This document shows positions 28,005 to 35,893 of a stretch of DNA of 64,000 bases, in pieces. Source of the stretch: a virus; IMG/VR virus record IMGVR_UViG_3300036795_000108, positions 1-64,000 of that record. The stretch is one strand, 5' to 3'. The position numbers and the translations under genes were made by a program. Every line of letters starts with the position of its first letter. Within the stretch, counting starts at the first letter, position 1. The notes below the pieces were generated by a model that ran no database searches, was not told where the DNA came from, and worked only from the letters and a program-made list of their open reading frames with translations.

Positions 28005-28769
28005 ATGGACAGCGATCCGCGACTCGGATTCGTGATCGTCGACTGGAAGACCCCACGGCTCGCCGCGGCCTGCTCAGAGTCGATCCGGACGCTGCGCCCC
28101 CGCTCCGAGATCCTCACCGTCAACGCCGCCGGCGCGAGCCTCGGATACGCCCAAGCTCTCAACGCCGGGATCGGCGCGTTGTGCTCCGAGGCGGACGTCA
28201 TCGTCTGCCTGAACGCCGACACGCGGATGCTCGAAGCAGACGACGCGATCCTCGACCTGTTCGACCGCGACCCGGACCTCGCGATCATCGGCCCGCGGCA
28301 GATCAACGCCCGGCGCCAGATCGTGCATGGCGGGATCGTTCAATGGCCCGACGGCACCCCCTGGGATCTGGACCTGAGGCACCGCTGCTGGCATCAGCTC
28401 GTCGACCAGCCGCACGTCGACGCGCTTACCCGCATGACGTTCGAGGTCCCGACCGTCGCCGGCAGCGTCATCTACTGCCGGCGCCGTACCCTGAGCGCGC
28501 TCGGCGGCTGGCCGGAGTTCAGCCGCTACTACTACGAAGACACCGGCCTCTGCCTGCTGGCGCGCCACCACCAGCGCCGGGTCCTCTACACCGGCAGCGT
28601 CACCTGGGAGCACCTGCACGAGGGATCGCCGTTGCGTCGCAGCGTGCGGACGCACTTCATCACCAAGGCGACCGGCCAGTTCATCGCATGGAGCGCCGAG
28701 CAGGGCATCCCGCTCAACATCGAACCGGACGCGCAGAGAGTCCTCGCCCGGGATGCGGGAGTGCTGTGA
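28005..28769 (+). CDS. GT2-family glycosyltransferase
   Basis: 254 residues, the first of two coupled rightward genes. GT-A fold motifs: GFVIVDWKTPRLAA, then NAAGASLGYAQALNAGI, the CLNADTRML metal-site segment, VAGSVIYCRRRTLSALGGWP and YYYEDTGLCLLARHH. The order matches rhamnosyl-type GT2 enzymes that use nucleotide sugars. It lacks membrane segments. The acceptor could be host wall polymer, a virion protein or DNA; the sequence does not tell. Codon use is similar to its neighbours. Confidence 0.8.
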   Translation: MDSDPRLGFVIVDWKTPRLAAACSESIRTLRPRSEILTVNAAGASLGYAQALNAGIGALCSEADVIVCLNADTRMLEADDAILDLFDRDPDLAIIGPRQINARRQIVHGGIVQWPDGTPWDLDLRHRCWHQLVDQPHVDALTRMTFEVPTVAGSVIYCRRRTLSALGGWPEFSRYYYEDTGLCLLARHHQRRVLYTGSVTWEHLHEGSPLRRSVRTHFITKATGQFIAWSAEQGIPLNIEPDAQRVLARDAGVL

Positions 28770-29545
28770 GCGTCGGCGCGGAGGGCCTGAACCTCGTCGC
28801 GTCCGTCATCGCGCGAGACGAGCTGGCGAGATATCAACCCGCGCTCGTCCACCACCTGAGCGGCTGGGTTGACGAGGTCAGGGTCCTCGATGACTGCAGC
28901 ACCGACGGGACCTACCAGGCCCTCGAAGCGCTCGGGCCTAAGGTCCACGTCCAGCACATCCTCGGCGCGAGCGCGTGGGACATGTTCGGCGAAGGAGCCG
29001 CCCGGCAGCAGGCCCTCGAATGGGCGATGCAAGCCCGCCCGACACACGTCCTCCACGTCGACGCCGACGAGGTCATCCCGGACGGCAAGCTGCTGCGCCG
29101 CGCGATCCTGCGCAACCCCGACTGTGACGTGTTCACCCTGACGATGCGGGAGATCTGGAAGCGCGACGGGATCCCGTGGCAGGAACGCGTCGACGGGCAG
29201 TGGGGGCCGCGGGAATGCCCGATCCTATGGCGGGTGCCCGACTCTGCGCGGCGGACCGGGGAGCTACCCGATGGCTACAACATCCGGCCGGTGAAGCTCG
29301 CCAGCGGCCGGGAACCAGAGATCGTCGCGACGCTCGGCGCGTTCGGGGATGCGGTCCGCACCGGCGTGGACATTCTGCACTTGGGTTGGAGTGACCCGGC
29401 GGAGCGCCGGCCCCGGTATGACCGGTACATGCAGATCGACGGGGGTGAGCATCACGCGTCCGAGCATCTGCTGTCCATCATCGAGCCGCCCGAGCTTGAG
29501 CCCTACCCGGCGCATCACGGCGTGCTGGGGTCTTCTACCTCATAG
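28766..29545 (+). CDS. GT2-family glycosyltransferase, second copy
   Basis: 259 residues. Opens VASVIARDELARYQPALVHH and has VDEVRVLDDCSTDGTYQALE and the VLHVDADEVIPDG metal-binding Asp set. This is the type in which the sugar-binding DDCSTDGT and DADE motifs are standard. The GTG overlaps the previous stop (GTGA). Its 3' end overlaps the opposite-strand gene by 31 bases. Distinct in sequence from the first enzyme, so they probably add different sugars. Confidence 0.8.
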   Translation: MSVGAEGLNLVASVIARDELARYQPALVHHLSGWVDEVRVLDDCSTDGTYQALEALGPKVHVQHILGASAWDMFGEGAARQQALEWAMQARPTHVLHVDADEVIPDGKLLRRAILRNPDCDVFTLTMREIWKRDGIPWQERVDGQWGPRECPILWRVPDSARRTGELPDGYNIRPVKLASGREPEIVATLGAFGDAVRTGVDILHLGWSDPAERRPRYDRYMQIDGGEHHASEHLLSIIEPPELEPYPAHHGVLGSSTS

Positions 29546-29811
29546 GCCGCGCCGCGTGCGACATGCTCGCCGCCGGCTGGAAGTTGGGACTCTCCGACCT
29601 TGCGGTACGCCACCGTGTCGGCGACATCCTCGTCCGCCTGCCTCGCATCCCACATCGCGAGAGCCTCCCCGTCGACCCCTTGGAGGACCAGCAGGTGATC
29701 TGGCAAGGGCCACGCGCGTTCCTCGCTTGGGATGGAGATCGTCTTCCCCGCGAACGGGTCGTCTTGGAAGCGGAGCAGAAACCCGCGCGGATCCAAAGCA
29801 GTCATCGTCAT
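29515..29811 (-). CDS. Hypothetical protein (98 aa)
   Basis: Starts MTMTALDPRGFLLRFQDDPF and has ERAWPLPDHLLVLQGVDGEA. Compact alpha/beta look, no named family. Convergent with and overlapping the second glycosyltransferase gene. Function unknown. Confidence 0.55.
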   Translation of the reverse strand: MTMTALDPRGFLLRFQDDPFAGKTISIPSEERAWPLPDHLLVLQGVDGEALAMWDARQADEDVADTVAYRKVGESQLPAGGEHVARGAAYEVEDPSTP

Positions 29812-29813
29812 CG

Positions 29814-30629
29814 TTATTCCTTTTCTGTTTGTTGCTTCACACCGTTGACGTAGTCAAGGGCATGCTGGCCACTGCCGAAGTAGAAATCGCGCCAGCCATC
29901 CTCACTCCATCGCAGGCCCCCGATGCCCGTGCGGAGCGCGTCGACTGCCAAGTCCCACCGCTCCTGATCGCTGAGGTCGTACCAGACATCCCAGTCCCGC
30001 GCGTCGGGGTCGTCGCCCTCAACGCGATCGGCAGGATCGCGGACGCCGATCAGCGGCGGTATCCACGTCTTGCCCTCGAACGCGACGTAGGCGTTCGGGA
30101 ACGACTCGCAGACGCTGTAGCTGGTGACGACGATCTCGCCGGCGCGGAGCACGCGACACGCCTCGCGCCAGCCGGACGGGTAGTCGCCGTGGCCCTCGCG
30201 GAACACGCTGGTCTTGAACCCATCCTCGATCAGGCCGGCGATGAACTCGCCGTCCTCGGGCTCGACGTAGCCGTGGATCTCGCACTGGCCGTGGACGCGG
30301 GCGGCGAGCGCCATAGGCGCCGAGCCGACGCGCAGACAGGTATTGAGAACTGTCGCGAAGATCTCCTCACCATCGGCAAAGTGCTGCGGCCCGCAGCTCT
30401 GGAGAAACATCTCGAACTCGTGGTCAATCTGGTTTCCCCAGCCGGAGTGCTGCTGGTGAGCAGTGTCGTGGATGTAGTGGTCTGACGGGACCAGCGCCAC
30501 CTTCTCCTCGCTGCGGAGTATCCCGAAGATCCCGGCCGCGAAGTGGTTGCAGAGCTGCCCCATGTAGGCGCGTTCAGTCCCGTAGACCTCGACAGTCTCG
30601 GTGGGGGTGTGGAAGTAGATCCGGCTCAT
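29814..30629 (-). CDS. Conserved actinophage protein of unknown function
   Basis: 271 residues. MSRIYFHTPTETVEVYGTER, then LCNHFAAGIFGILRS and VALVPSDHYIHDTAHQQ recall a protein often seen in actinophages. It also has FATVLNTCLRVGSAPMALAA, AGLIEDGFKTSVFREGHG and WTWRD-like WDVWYDLSDQERWDLAVDAL. No catalytic motif is obvious. It overlaps the next gene by ATGA. Confidence 0.7.
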   Translation of the reverse strand: MSRIYFHTPTETVEVYGTERAYMGQLCNHFAAGIFGILRSEEKVALVPSDHYIHDTAHQQHSGWGNQIDHEFEMFLQSCGPQHFADGEEIFATVLNTCLRVGSAPMALAARVHGQCEIHGYVEPEDGEFIAGLIEDGFKTSVFREGHGDYPSGWREACRVLRAGEIVVTSYSVCESFPNAYVAFEGKTWIPPLIGVRDPADRVEGDDPDARDWDVWYDLSDQERWDLAVDALRTGIGGLRWSEDGWRDFYFGSGQHALDYVNGVKQQTEKE

Positions 30630-30775
30630 GAATTAGATGACGGCGGCGGCGACTTCTTCTCGTAGATCGGCACCCACGTCAACCCCGGTCCCGCAGGTGG
30701 CTGGCCGAACTTCGCAGGCCACCACTTACCGGTCCCAACAAGCCGCCACCCCTTCAGATACCTGGGAGTGGTCAT
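30626..30775 (-). CDS. Small hypothetical protein (49 aa)
   Basis: MTTPRYLKGWRLVGTGKWWP then AKFGQPPAGPGLTWVPIYEK and a Ser/Pro tail. Overlaps both neighbours by four bases. Five Trp in 49 residues. Function unknown. Confidence 0.6.
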   Translation of the reverse strand: MTTPRYLKGWRLVGTGKWWPAKFGQPPAGPGLTWVPIYEKKSPPPSSNS

Positions 30776-31017
30776 TGGCAACCGTGCGACTCGGCAAGTC
30801 GCGCTCGGGCGAACTCGCGGTTACGCTCACCCTCCAAGGCGTCGCGAGCAGGCTCCTCCGACTCGGCGGCCGCCAACACCTGCTCCGCGAGCATCAACGC
30901 CGCCTCGCGCTGATTGACCGGGGATCTGCTATTCAGCACCCGCTCGGCCAGCAGCGACCAGACCGACGGGATCAGGACACGCCCATCGCGTGTCACCTCC
31001 GGACGAAACGACTTCAT
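30772..31017 (-). CDS. Small hypothetical protein (81 aa)
   Basis: MKSFRPEVTRDGRVLIPSVW, then helices (VNQREAALMLAEQVLAAAES). Coupled to both neighbours. Function unknown. Confidence 0.6.
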   Translation of the reverse strand: MKSFRPEVTRDGRVLIPSVWSLLAERVLNSRSPVNQREAALMLAEQVLAAAESEEPARDALEGERNREFARARLAESHGCQ

Positions 31018-31244
31018 AGTCCCATCTCCATCGGGTCGAGTTGGCAGGCGGTCGACGCGCAGTCGAACACCCCATGCGTCCGGCAGGGCGGGGTGCCTTG
31101 GTCATCGTAGGAGCACACCGAGCCGTCCGGGCAGATGATCGTGATGGAGCCGTCCGGGCTTGGGATGATCCGTAGGGACGCGCCTGTATAGGCCAGCGAT
31201 GTCTCCTCGATCCGGGCGTCCTGCTCATGGGTCGTAAGGCTCAT
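31014..31244 (-). CDS. Small hypothetical protein (76 aa)
   Basis: MSLTTHEQDARIEETSLAYT, then beta-rich LRIIPSPDGSITIICPDGSV and a CRTHGVFDCASTAC cysteine set. Coupled to both neighbours. Possibly zinc or disulfide stabilised. Confidence 0.6.
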   Translation of the reverse strand: MSLTTHEQDARIEETSLAYTGASLRIIPSPDGSITIICPDGSVCSYDDQGTPPCRTHGVFDCASTACQLDPMEMGL

Positions 31245-31459
31245 CAGGAATCCTTCGTCTGCGTTGGATACGCGCAGAAGTCGCCGGTCGGATCGACCCG
31301 CACATAGATCCCCGCGGCCGTGGACTCTCCGCAGTGGCAACACCGTCCGGTCGGGGGGGCGAGGATGCCTATTGGCTCGCGTCCGGGTTCGTTGATGAAC
31401 TCGGGCCAGCACCTAGTGCAGAGAGGCTGCGTCCAGCTAAAGCGTTGCTCAGGGGCCAT
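31244..31459 (-). CDS. Zinc-ribbon small protein (71 aa)
   Basis: MAPEQRFSWTQPLCTRCWPE, then CCHCGESTAAGIYVRVDPT. The CxxC...CxxC pair followed by G-IYVR-DP is a recurrent actinophage zinc-ribbon family. The start follows GAAAAGAGGATTTG. The promoter at 31506 precedes it by about 50 bases. Confidence 0.7.
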   Translation of the reverse strand: MAPEQRFSWTQPLCTRCWPEFINEPGREPIGILAPPTGRCCHCGESTAAGIYVRVDPTGDFCAYPTQTKDS

Positions 31460-31505
31460 CAAATCCTCTTTTCGTAGGGGCGCCTGTTCGGGAAGCGCTC
31501 CGCCT

Positions 31506-31515
31506 AAGTATAACG
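31506..31515 (-). promoter_or_regulatory. CGTTATACTT promoter element, copy 10
   Basis: Minus-strand TATACT; the only copy that differs from the ten-base consensus (last C is T). ATCACA lies 17 bases upstream. Divergent from the rightward operon. Confidence 0.65.
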
Positions 31516-31536
31516 GAGCGTCAAGCGGATGTGATG

Positions 31537-31542
31537 TAGGCT
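31537..31542 (+). promoter_or_regulatory. Possible rightward -10 box
   Basis: TAGGCT, six bases, ATG: the same leaderless geometry as on the minus strand. Confidence 0.4.
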
Positions 31543-31548
31543 CCCGCC

Positions 31549-31785
31549 ATGCCGAAACTCTGGACCCCACCAGCGGAGCCCGAACTCGAGCTAGGGCGCC
31601 GGCCCGGCATCCGCTTCAACGTGCCCGAAGCGCAGTTGCGCGCCGCGGTCCGGCAGCAGGCTGCGGCCGAGCAGATCCGCGCCGCCGAAGAGATCACCCG
31701 CGCTACCCGCCGTGCAGCCAAAGCCGCGAAGCGTAAGGCGCACGCGGTCGCTCGCAAACGCGCCCAGCTTGAGCGGCAGCGGTGA
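31549..31785 (+). CDS. Small basic helical protein (78 aa)
   Basis: MPKLWTPPAEPELELGRRPG then a long Ala/Arg helix (EQIRAAEEITRATRRAAKAA). First of four rightward overlapping genes ending in a glycosyltransferase. Could be a coiled coil or DNA-associated protein. Function unknown. Confidence 0.6.
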   Translation: MPKLWTPPAEPELELGRRPGIRFNVPEAQLRAAVRQQAAAEQIRAAEEITRATRRAAKAAKRKAHAVARKRAQLERQR

Positions 31786-31994
31786 TGCGCCCCCGAGCTG
31801 CCCGGTCGATCGTGCGGTGGATCTCCGCCGCGATGGACCGCAGCTACGCCGCCTACCTCGACAACCACGAGGAGCTGTCGCAGTCCTGGGCTGCTGTCTT
31901 CCGCTGGCGCCAGCGAGTTGGTCTGAAGCTCGCGGTCGTGATTGACCGTGACGCGGCGTTGGATCAGATGGCGAACGAAGGGTGGTGGGGATGA
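31785..31994 (+). CDS. Small hypothetical protein (69 aa)
   Basis: MRPRAARSIVRWISAAMDRS, then YAAYLDNHEELSQSWAAVFR and WRQRVGLKLAVVIDRD. Helical, Trp rich. TGATG overlap with the gene before. Function unknown. Confidence 0.6.
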   Translation: MRPRAARSIVRWISAAMDRSYAAYLDNHEELSQSWAAVFRWRQRVGLKLAVVIDRDAALDQMANEGWWG

Positions 31995-32215
31995 GACAGA
32001 TCCCGCCGATGCCCAAGATCCCGGCCGACTACACGGCCCTCATCACCACGCACGACGGCTGGTGGTTCCGCTACACCGTCACCCGCCACCACGGCATGTT
32101 CAACCTGGAGCGCACGCACAGCCATCACCGCACACTACGCGGCGCACGGCGAAGCGCCCGACGGTGGACGGCTCGCAATGAGACATCCGAGCCGCAGGTC
32201 GTGGAGTGGACGTGA
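31991..32215 (+). CDS. Small hypothetical protein (74 aa)
   Basis: MRQIPPMPKIPADYTALITT then HDGWWFRYTVTRHHGMFNLE, His/Arg rich. ATGA overlap upstream, GTGA overlap downstream. Function unknown. Confidence 0.6.
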   Translation: MRQIPPMPKIPADYTALITTHDGWWFRYTVTRHHGMFNLERTHSHHRTLRGARRSARRWTARNETSEPQVVEWT

Positions 32216-32949
32216 CGGTCCCGCTCGTCATCGCCTGCCCCGCGTACCGTCGAGCTTGGATTCTCCCGAGGTGGTTTGACTCGGTCCAGGCCCAGCACCC
32301 GCCGGACGGAACGCGCTACGTGTTCGCGCTCAGCTACGACGAAGACGGCCGGGATCCCGACGGGACCGCCGCGGTGATTCAACAACGATGCCCCGCCGCG
32401 GAGATCCTCGACGTGCCCGGCATCGGCTTCGAGGACTCCGAACGCGACAGCGAGCACCGCTACGCCTACCTAGCCGACATCCGCAACCGGCTGCTGCGGA
32501 TCGTCGCGGCCATCGGACCGGCCTACTACCTGAGCCTCGACAGCGACATCCTCATGCGCCCAGACGCGCTCTCCGCCCTCCTGCGGGCCGCAGACGGCAG
32601 GGGCGCAGTCGGCGGCCTTATCGACATGGGAGGCGCCCAGATGCCCGGACACTGGTCCTGGATGCACCTCGACGGCGACGACGCCTACCGCTCCAACCAG
32701 AGGGTCCCGCTCGCGACTGACTGGCCCGGACCGATCGGCGAGAACGAGGCGATGCCGCAACTCCCCAGTCGCCTGCGGGTCGGCGTCATCATGGGCTGCA
32801 AGCTGATGAGCCCCAACGCCTACCGCAACGCCCGCTACGCCGACCACGTCGACGGCGAAGACGTCGGCTGGGCAATCCAAGCCCGTGCGATGAACGTGCC
32901 GCTCTGGCTCGTCCCGGCCGCCCGAGGCGAGCACATCCTGCGCTACTAG
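32212..32949 (+). CDS. Glycosyltransferase, GT-A fold
   Basis: 245 residues. VPLVIACPAYRRAWILPRWF opens the fold. YYLSLDSDILMRPDAL holds the DxD metal site. VIMGCKLMSPNAYRN and a DHVDGEDVGWAIQARAMNVP acceptor-side motif follow. It resembles GT2/Anp1-like enzymes that take nucleotide sugars. The GTG start overlaps the preceding stop. This is the third glycosyltransferase of the window and the second rightward group. Acceptor unknown. Confidence 0.75.
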   Translation: MTVPLVIACPAYRRAWILPRWFDSVQAQHPPDGTRYVFALSYDEDGRDPDGTAAVIQQRCPAAEILDVPGIGFEDSERDSEHRYAYLADIRNRLLRIVAAIGPAYYLSLDSDILMRPDALSALLRAADGRGAVGGLIDMGGAQMPGHWSWMHLDGDDAYRSNQRVPLATDWPGPIGENEAMPQLPSRLRVGVIMGCKLMSPNAYRNARYADHVDGEDVGWAIQARAMNVPLWLVPAARGEHILRY

Positions 32950-33293
32950 GCCACGCGGCTGTCGGCATGCTCAGCCAGCGCCCGCAGACGCTCGGCCAGT
33001 AGCAGCGCCTGACGTCTGGTCAACTCGCCGCAACGCTTGTCCTCCGACCACGGCGGCGCCGCCAACCCCAGCCACAGCGACCGGGCCGACACCAATCCCA
33101 TCCGCCTCGGCCACGACATCACGTCGAGCGCGCGGACGTTACGCAGCTCCGCGGGGGCCTGCTCTAGCAACTCCGCGACCATCCGCAGTCCCGCCGGCCG
33201 CGACGCCGCACGGACACGATGGTGATGGCGGGCCTGCAGCTTGCGCGCCCGCGTCGCCTTATCGAACGACGGGACTCTCCTCAAGTCGACCAT
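32946..33293 (-). CDS. Hypothetical protein, possible H2TH-like helices
   Basis: 115 residues. MVDLRRVPSFDKATRARKLQ, a basic helix, then RNVRALDVMSWPRRMGLVSA and ELTRRQALLLAERLRALAEH. The last two helices recall the helix-two-turn-helix of MihF-type proteins, but Gly and spacing are not convincing. It follows GGAGGAGGAAATG and the promoter at 33328, so it is the first leftward early gene. Confidence 0.5.
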   Translation of the reverse strand: MVDLRRVPSFDKATRARKLQARHHHRVRAASRPAGLRMVAELLEQAPAELRNVRALDVMSWPRRMGLVSARSLWLGLAAPPWSEDKRCGELTRRQALLLAERLRALAEHADSRVA

Positions 33294-33327
33294 TTCCTCC
33301 TCCTCCGCAGGGAGATCATAGGCCGAG

Positions 33328-33337
33328 GAGTATAACG
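33328..33337 (-). promoter_or_regulatory. CGTTATACTC promoter element, copy 11
   Basis: Minus-strand TATACT directly downstream of the hairpin that closes the late block. No clear -35. Confidence 0.65.
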
Positions 33338-33345
33338 CTGAACAG

Positions 33346-33381
33346 GAGCCCCCGGCGCGAGACGCGGAACGCCGAGGGCTC
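33346..33381 (-). terminator. Terminator-like hairpin closing the late operon
   Basis: GAGCCC-C-CGGCG and CGCCG-A-GGGCTC arms around a 12-base loop, 28 bases after the last late gene. The following CTGTTC is only weakly T rich. Confidence 0.55.
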
Positions 33382-33408
33382 TACCGTCCAGGCTACGCAA
33401 CCGGAAGG

Positions 33409-33651
33409 CTACTCCGTTGCCTGGGCCTCCAGGAACTGCTTGACCTGCTCGGTGCTGAACACCTCCACGTTCGTCACCGCGTCGTCGCAGACGATCACGC
33501 TGACATCCCGCGGCAGGCGACCATGCAGAAGGCCCTTCGCGCGCTCCATCGCCTCCCGGGTCGCGTTCTTCATCCGGACGACCACCACATCCCCCGACTT
33601 GGGCGTGAACGCCTTCATCTCCTCGATCTCCGATGGCTGCTCGACGGTCAT
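33409..33651 (-). CDS. Small hypothetical protein (80 aa), last late gene
   Basis: MTVEQPSEIEEMKAFTPKSG, then DVVVVRMKNATREAMERAKG, CDDAVTNVEVFSTEQVKQF. Small alpha/beta protein. ATGA overlap with the holin gene. Function unknown; possibly part of the lysis group. Confidence 0.6.
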   Translation of the reverse strand: MTVEQPSEIEEMKAFTPKSGDVVVVRMKNATREAMERAKGLLHGRLPRDVSVIVCDDAVTNVEVFSTEQVKQFLEAQATE

Positions 33652-34112
33652 GCCGGGCTCGCATCGTTGCTGATCGCCGGGCGAGCGTTCGTGCCGCCAC
33701 CCAGTTTGACTGAGATCCCCGACGGCTTCCACACCACGACATGGGTCAGGAACGCCGCGATGACCGCCGAAATCACGAGCTGGTAGGTCGTGTTGTTGAA
33801 CCCGATCACGTTGGTCGACAGCGCCGTGTAAAGAGCCGACGCGCCGGCCGCGACTAACGCTAGGACGATCCCCTTGATCGGCTCTGACACCCACGGCGCG
33901 TAGTGATTCAGGACGTAGGTCACCAGCGGAACCAGCGAGCCGATCACCAGCGTCCAAAGCTGGGTCTGGGGCAGCACCAGATAGGTCGGCGTCTTGACCG
34001 GCACGTCCGCGAGCGCGTTGCCAGCCACCGCGAGCATGACCAGCAGGAACACGAACGTCGCCCCCAGTAGCAGCAGCCATCGCCGCGACTGCCGTCTTGC
34101 GACTCCCTGCAT
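33648..34112 (-). CDS. Putative holin
   Basis: 154 residues, about four membrane segments: WLLLLGATFVFLLVMLAVAG, LWTLVIGSLVPLVTYVLN, GIVLALVAAGASALYTALST, QLVISAVIAAFLTHVVVW. A basic N-terminus and charged tail frame them. It follows two lysin genes in the same operon and has a strong AAAGGAGG site. Size, topology and place fit a pore-forming holin that releases the lysins; no family-specific motif is seen. Confidence 0.65.
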   Translation of the reverse strand: MQGVARRQSRRWLLLLGATFVFLLVMLAVAGNALADVPVKTPTYLVLPQTQLWTLVIGSLVPLVTYVLNHYAPWVSEPIKGIVLALVAAGASALYTALSTNVIGFNNTTYQLVISAVIAAFLTHVVVWKPSGISVKLGGGTNARPAISNDASPA

Positions 34113-34125
34113 AGAGATTCCTCCT

Positions 34126-34653
34126 TTAGAGCAGCCCGCCGACGGCGAGCAGGGTTGGGTAGTGACCGCGCGCCACGTGGTACGCGGTCTCATCCTTGTA
34201 GCGGACGTAGTTAGACGAGAACGCCAAACCGTGTGAGCAAAGCAAGGGGTTATCGCCATCGGGCTGCATCACCATCGTGACGTGAACGCTGCCGCTGGGC
34301 CCGTAGGTGATGATCGTCCCGGCGCGTACATTCGCGATGCCCTCGAAGTGCGGGAGTACCTGCCACATGTCCTCGCTGTCGGCCTCAAAGCCAAAGCGGC
34401 CGAAGCCCTTCCAGCCCGACCACTTAGTAGTCCAATTGATCGTGGCACGACAATCGGCAGGCCACTTATCGCCAGCCTTGAAACGCTGCTCGGCCACCGC
34501 CATGCTGTACGGCAGCCAGTTCAAGCCACCCCCGAACTCATAGCTGATCGACTTCGGGCCGTGAGCGACGAGAAACGCGCAGTGAGCAACCGCTCCCGTC
34601 CGCCGCTTCTCAGCACTGACCTTCTTCGCGCCCGGCGTCCACAGCGATGTCAC
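34126..34653 (-). CDS. CHAP/NlpC-like cysteine peptidase (endolysin)
   Basis: 175 residues. A papain-like peptidase: WPADCRATINWTTKWSG carries the nucleophile Cys, GSVHVTMVMQ the His, and a SHGLAFSS segment follows. The order, with an ITYGPSGSVH beta strand, matches small phage endopeptidases that cut peptidoglycan cross-links. No export signal or wall-binding domain is present. Start is GTG, coupled to the upstream lysin gene (GTGA). Confidence 0.65.
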   Translation of the reverse strand: MTSLWTPGAKKVSAEKRRTGAVAHCAFLVAHGPKSISYEFGGGLNWLPYSMAVAEQRFKAGDKWPADCRATINWTTKWSGWKGFGRFGFEADSEDMWQVLPHFEGIANVRAGTIITYGPSGSVHVTMVMQPDGDNPLLCSHGLAFSSNYVRYKDETAYHVARGHYPTLLAVGGLL

Positions 34654-35840
34654 GAATACGCCTTCTCGATCTTCGCTACCACCGTCTGCCGATGGCGATA
34701 CTCGCGGTTCAGCGACAGGCAGCGACGATGAGTCACCACACGGTTGATCGGCTTCAGCGCCTTCGTGGTGGCATGCAACGCCTTCTCGCGCTTGGCTCGC
34801 TTGGTATGGGGATGCTGGTGCAGTTGCTTGCGGAAGTAGGTCCGGCGAGCCACCAGCGTCGAATAGACCTTGACCTCCTTCACGCAGCCGCGCGACCGGT
34901 ACAGGTGACGGTTGTGCTGCTCGCTGAGCAGATCGCCCGCGACCTCCTTATGGATCGTCCGGCACGTCTTCGAGCCCGCCGCGTGCTTACCGAAGCAGAT
35001 CGGCCGGGCCGGCTTCTGCTTATACGGGACCTGGCCGTAATCCGCGCAGCTCGCATAGTCATAGTCGACGCTGTAGCCCGACAGGTAGTGATTGATCGAC
35101 GCCTGATACAGGCACGCCCGGGAGCGGTGCCCGTAGCTCCAGGCGACCGTCTGCCAGTCGTTACGAGCCGTCGTCAGACCATCGGCCTCCAACCCCGCGA
35201 CGACCGCATCGGAGCCGTAGACACCCGTCCGGGATCCCAGCACCGACTTGACCCCGGTGAAGTAGCTGCGCACCGCCGCGGCCGACGTTTCGGTATCCAC
35301 CGCGAAATGGATCGGAACGTAGGTCGGGAAGCCGACCTCCGCGGCCTCGTGTCGCGCCGCCTCCGCATCCCTCACGCCACTGGAATAGCCGGTCAGGGCT
35401 CTAGCCGCCGACGTCTCCCAGACGACGCACGCGGCGCCGTGGGCCTCCCAGGCCCGCAAGCCCGCCGCCGTCCAGTCCTTACCGCCCGGATAGCCGCTCA
35501 GGTACGTGCAGTCGAACTTGGCGTAGGCGATCCTCGTGCTGACCGCCCCGTAGCTGTCAACACCGAACGTCGACGCTGACGCCTTCGGGGCCGGCAGGGT
35601 CGGAAGCTGAGCCTGGCCCGGCGCGGCCGCAGCGCACTGCATGTAGTAGCCCGGTGCCTGCGGATCAGCCGGGCACGGCTTGCCCTTCACCGGCGTCACG
35701 ACCGGCGGGGTCGCGACCGCCCGGATCGTCGTTGAGGATCCCGGGCCGATCACCCCGACCGACAACAGCACAACCGCGGCGATCAGCAGGACCAGTGCAA
35801 CGGCCCCCATGACGACGCGCACCAGCGTCTGCCTGTTCAT
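34650..35840 (-). CDS. DUF1906 glycoside-hydrolase-like lysin with N-terminal membrane anchor
   Basis: 396 residues. One membrane segment, MGAVALVLLIAAVVLLSVGV, near residues 11-30 is a signal anchor. Residues about 90-270 form the DUF1906 (GH25-like TIM barrel) domain: STFGVDSYGAVSTRIAYAKF, WEAHGAACVVWETS, YVPIHFAVDTETSAAAVRSY and VYGSDAVVAGLEADG. The C-terminal 130 residues are basic (RRTYFRKQLHQHPHTKRAKR), perhaps wall binding. It is the likely muralytic enzyme of the phage. Confidence 0.75.
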   Translation of the reverse strand: MNRQTLVRVVMGAVALVLLIAAVVLLSVGVIGPGSSTTIRAVATPPVVTPVKGKPCPADPQAPGYYMQCAAAAPGQAQLPTLPAPKASASTFGVDSYGAVSTRIAYAKFDCTYLSGYPGGKDWTAAGLRAWEAHGAACVVWETSAARALTGYSSGVRDAEAARHEAAEVGFPTYVPIHFAVDTETSAAAVRSYFTGVKSVLGSRTGVYGSDAVVAGLEADGLTTARNDWQTVAWSYGHRSRACLYQASINHYLSGYSVDYDYASCADYGQVPYKQKPARPICFGKHAAGSKTCRTIHKEVAGDLLSEQHNRHLYRSRGCVKEVKVYSTLVARRTYFRKQLHQHPHTKRAKREKALHATTKALKPINRVVTHRRCLSLNREYRHRQTVVAKIEKAYS

Positions 35841-35893
35841 CCTCGCTCCTCGTCCGTTCGCGTGCCGAGGATGCTAGGGAAGTCCGCAGGCGC

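Noticed and set aside
27887-29545. A single 552-codon plus-strand frame over both glycosyltransferases
   Set aside because: Only its last 259 codons are a protein. The first part is a shadow of the first enzyme, which reads in another frame.
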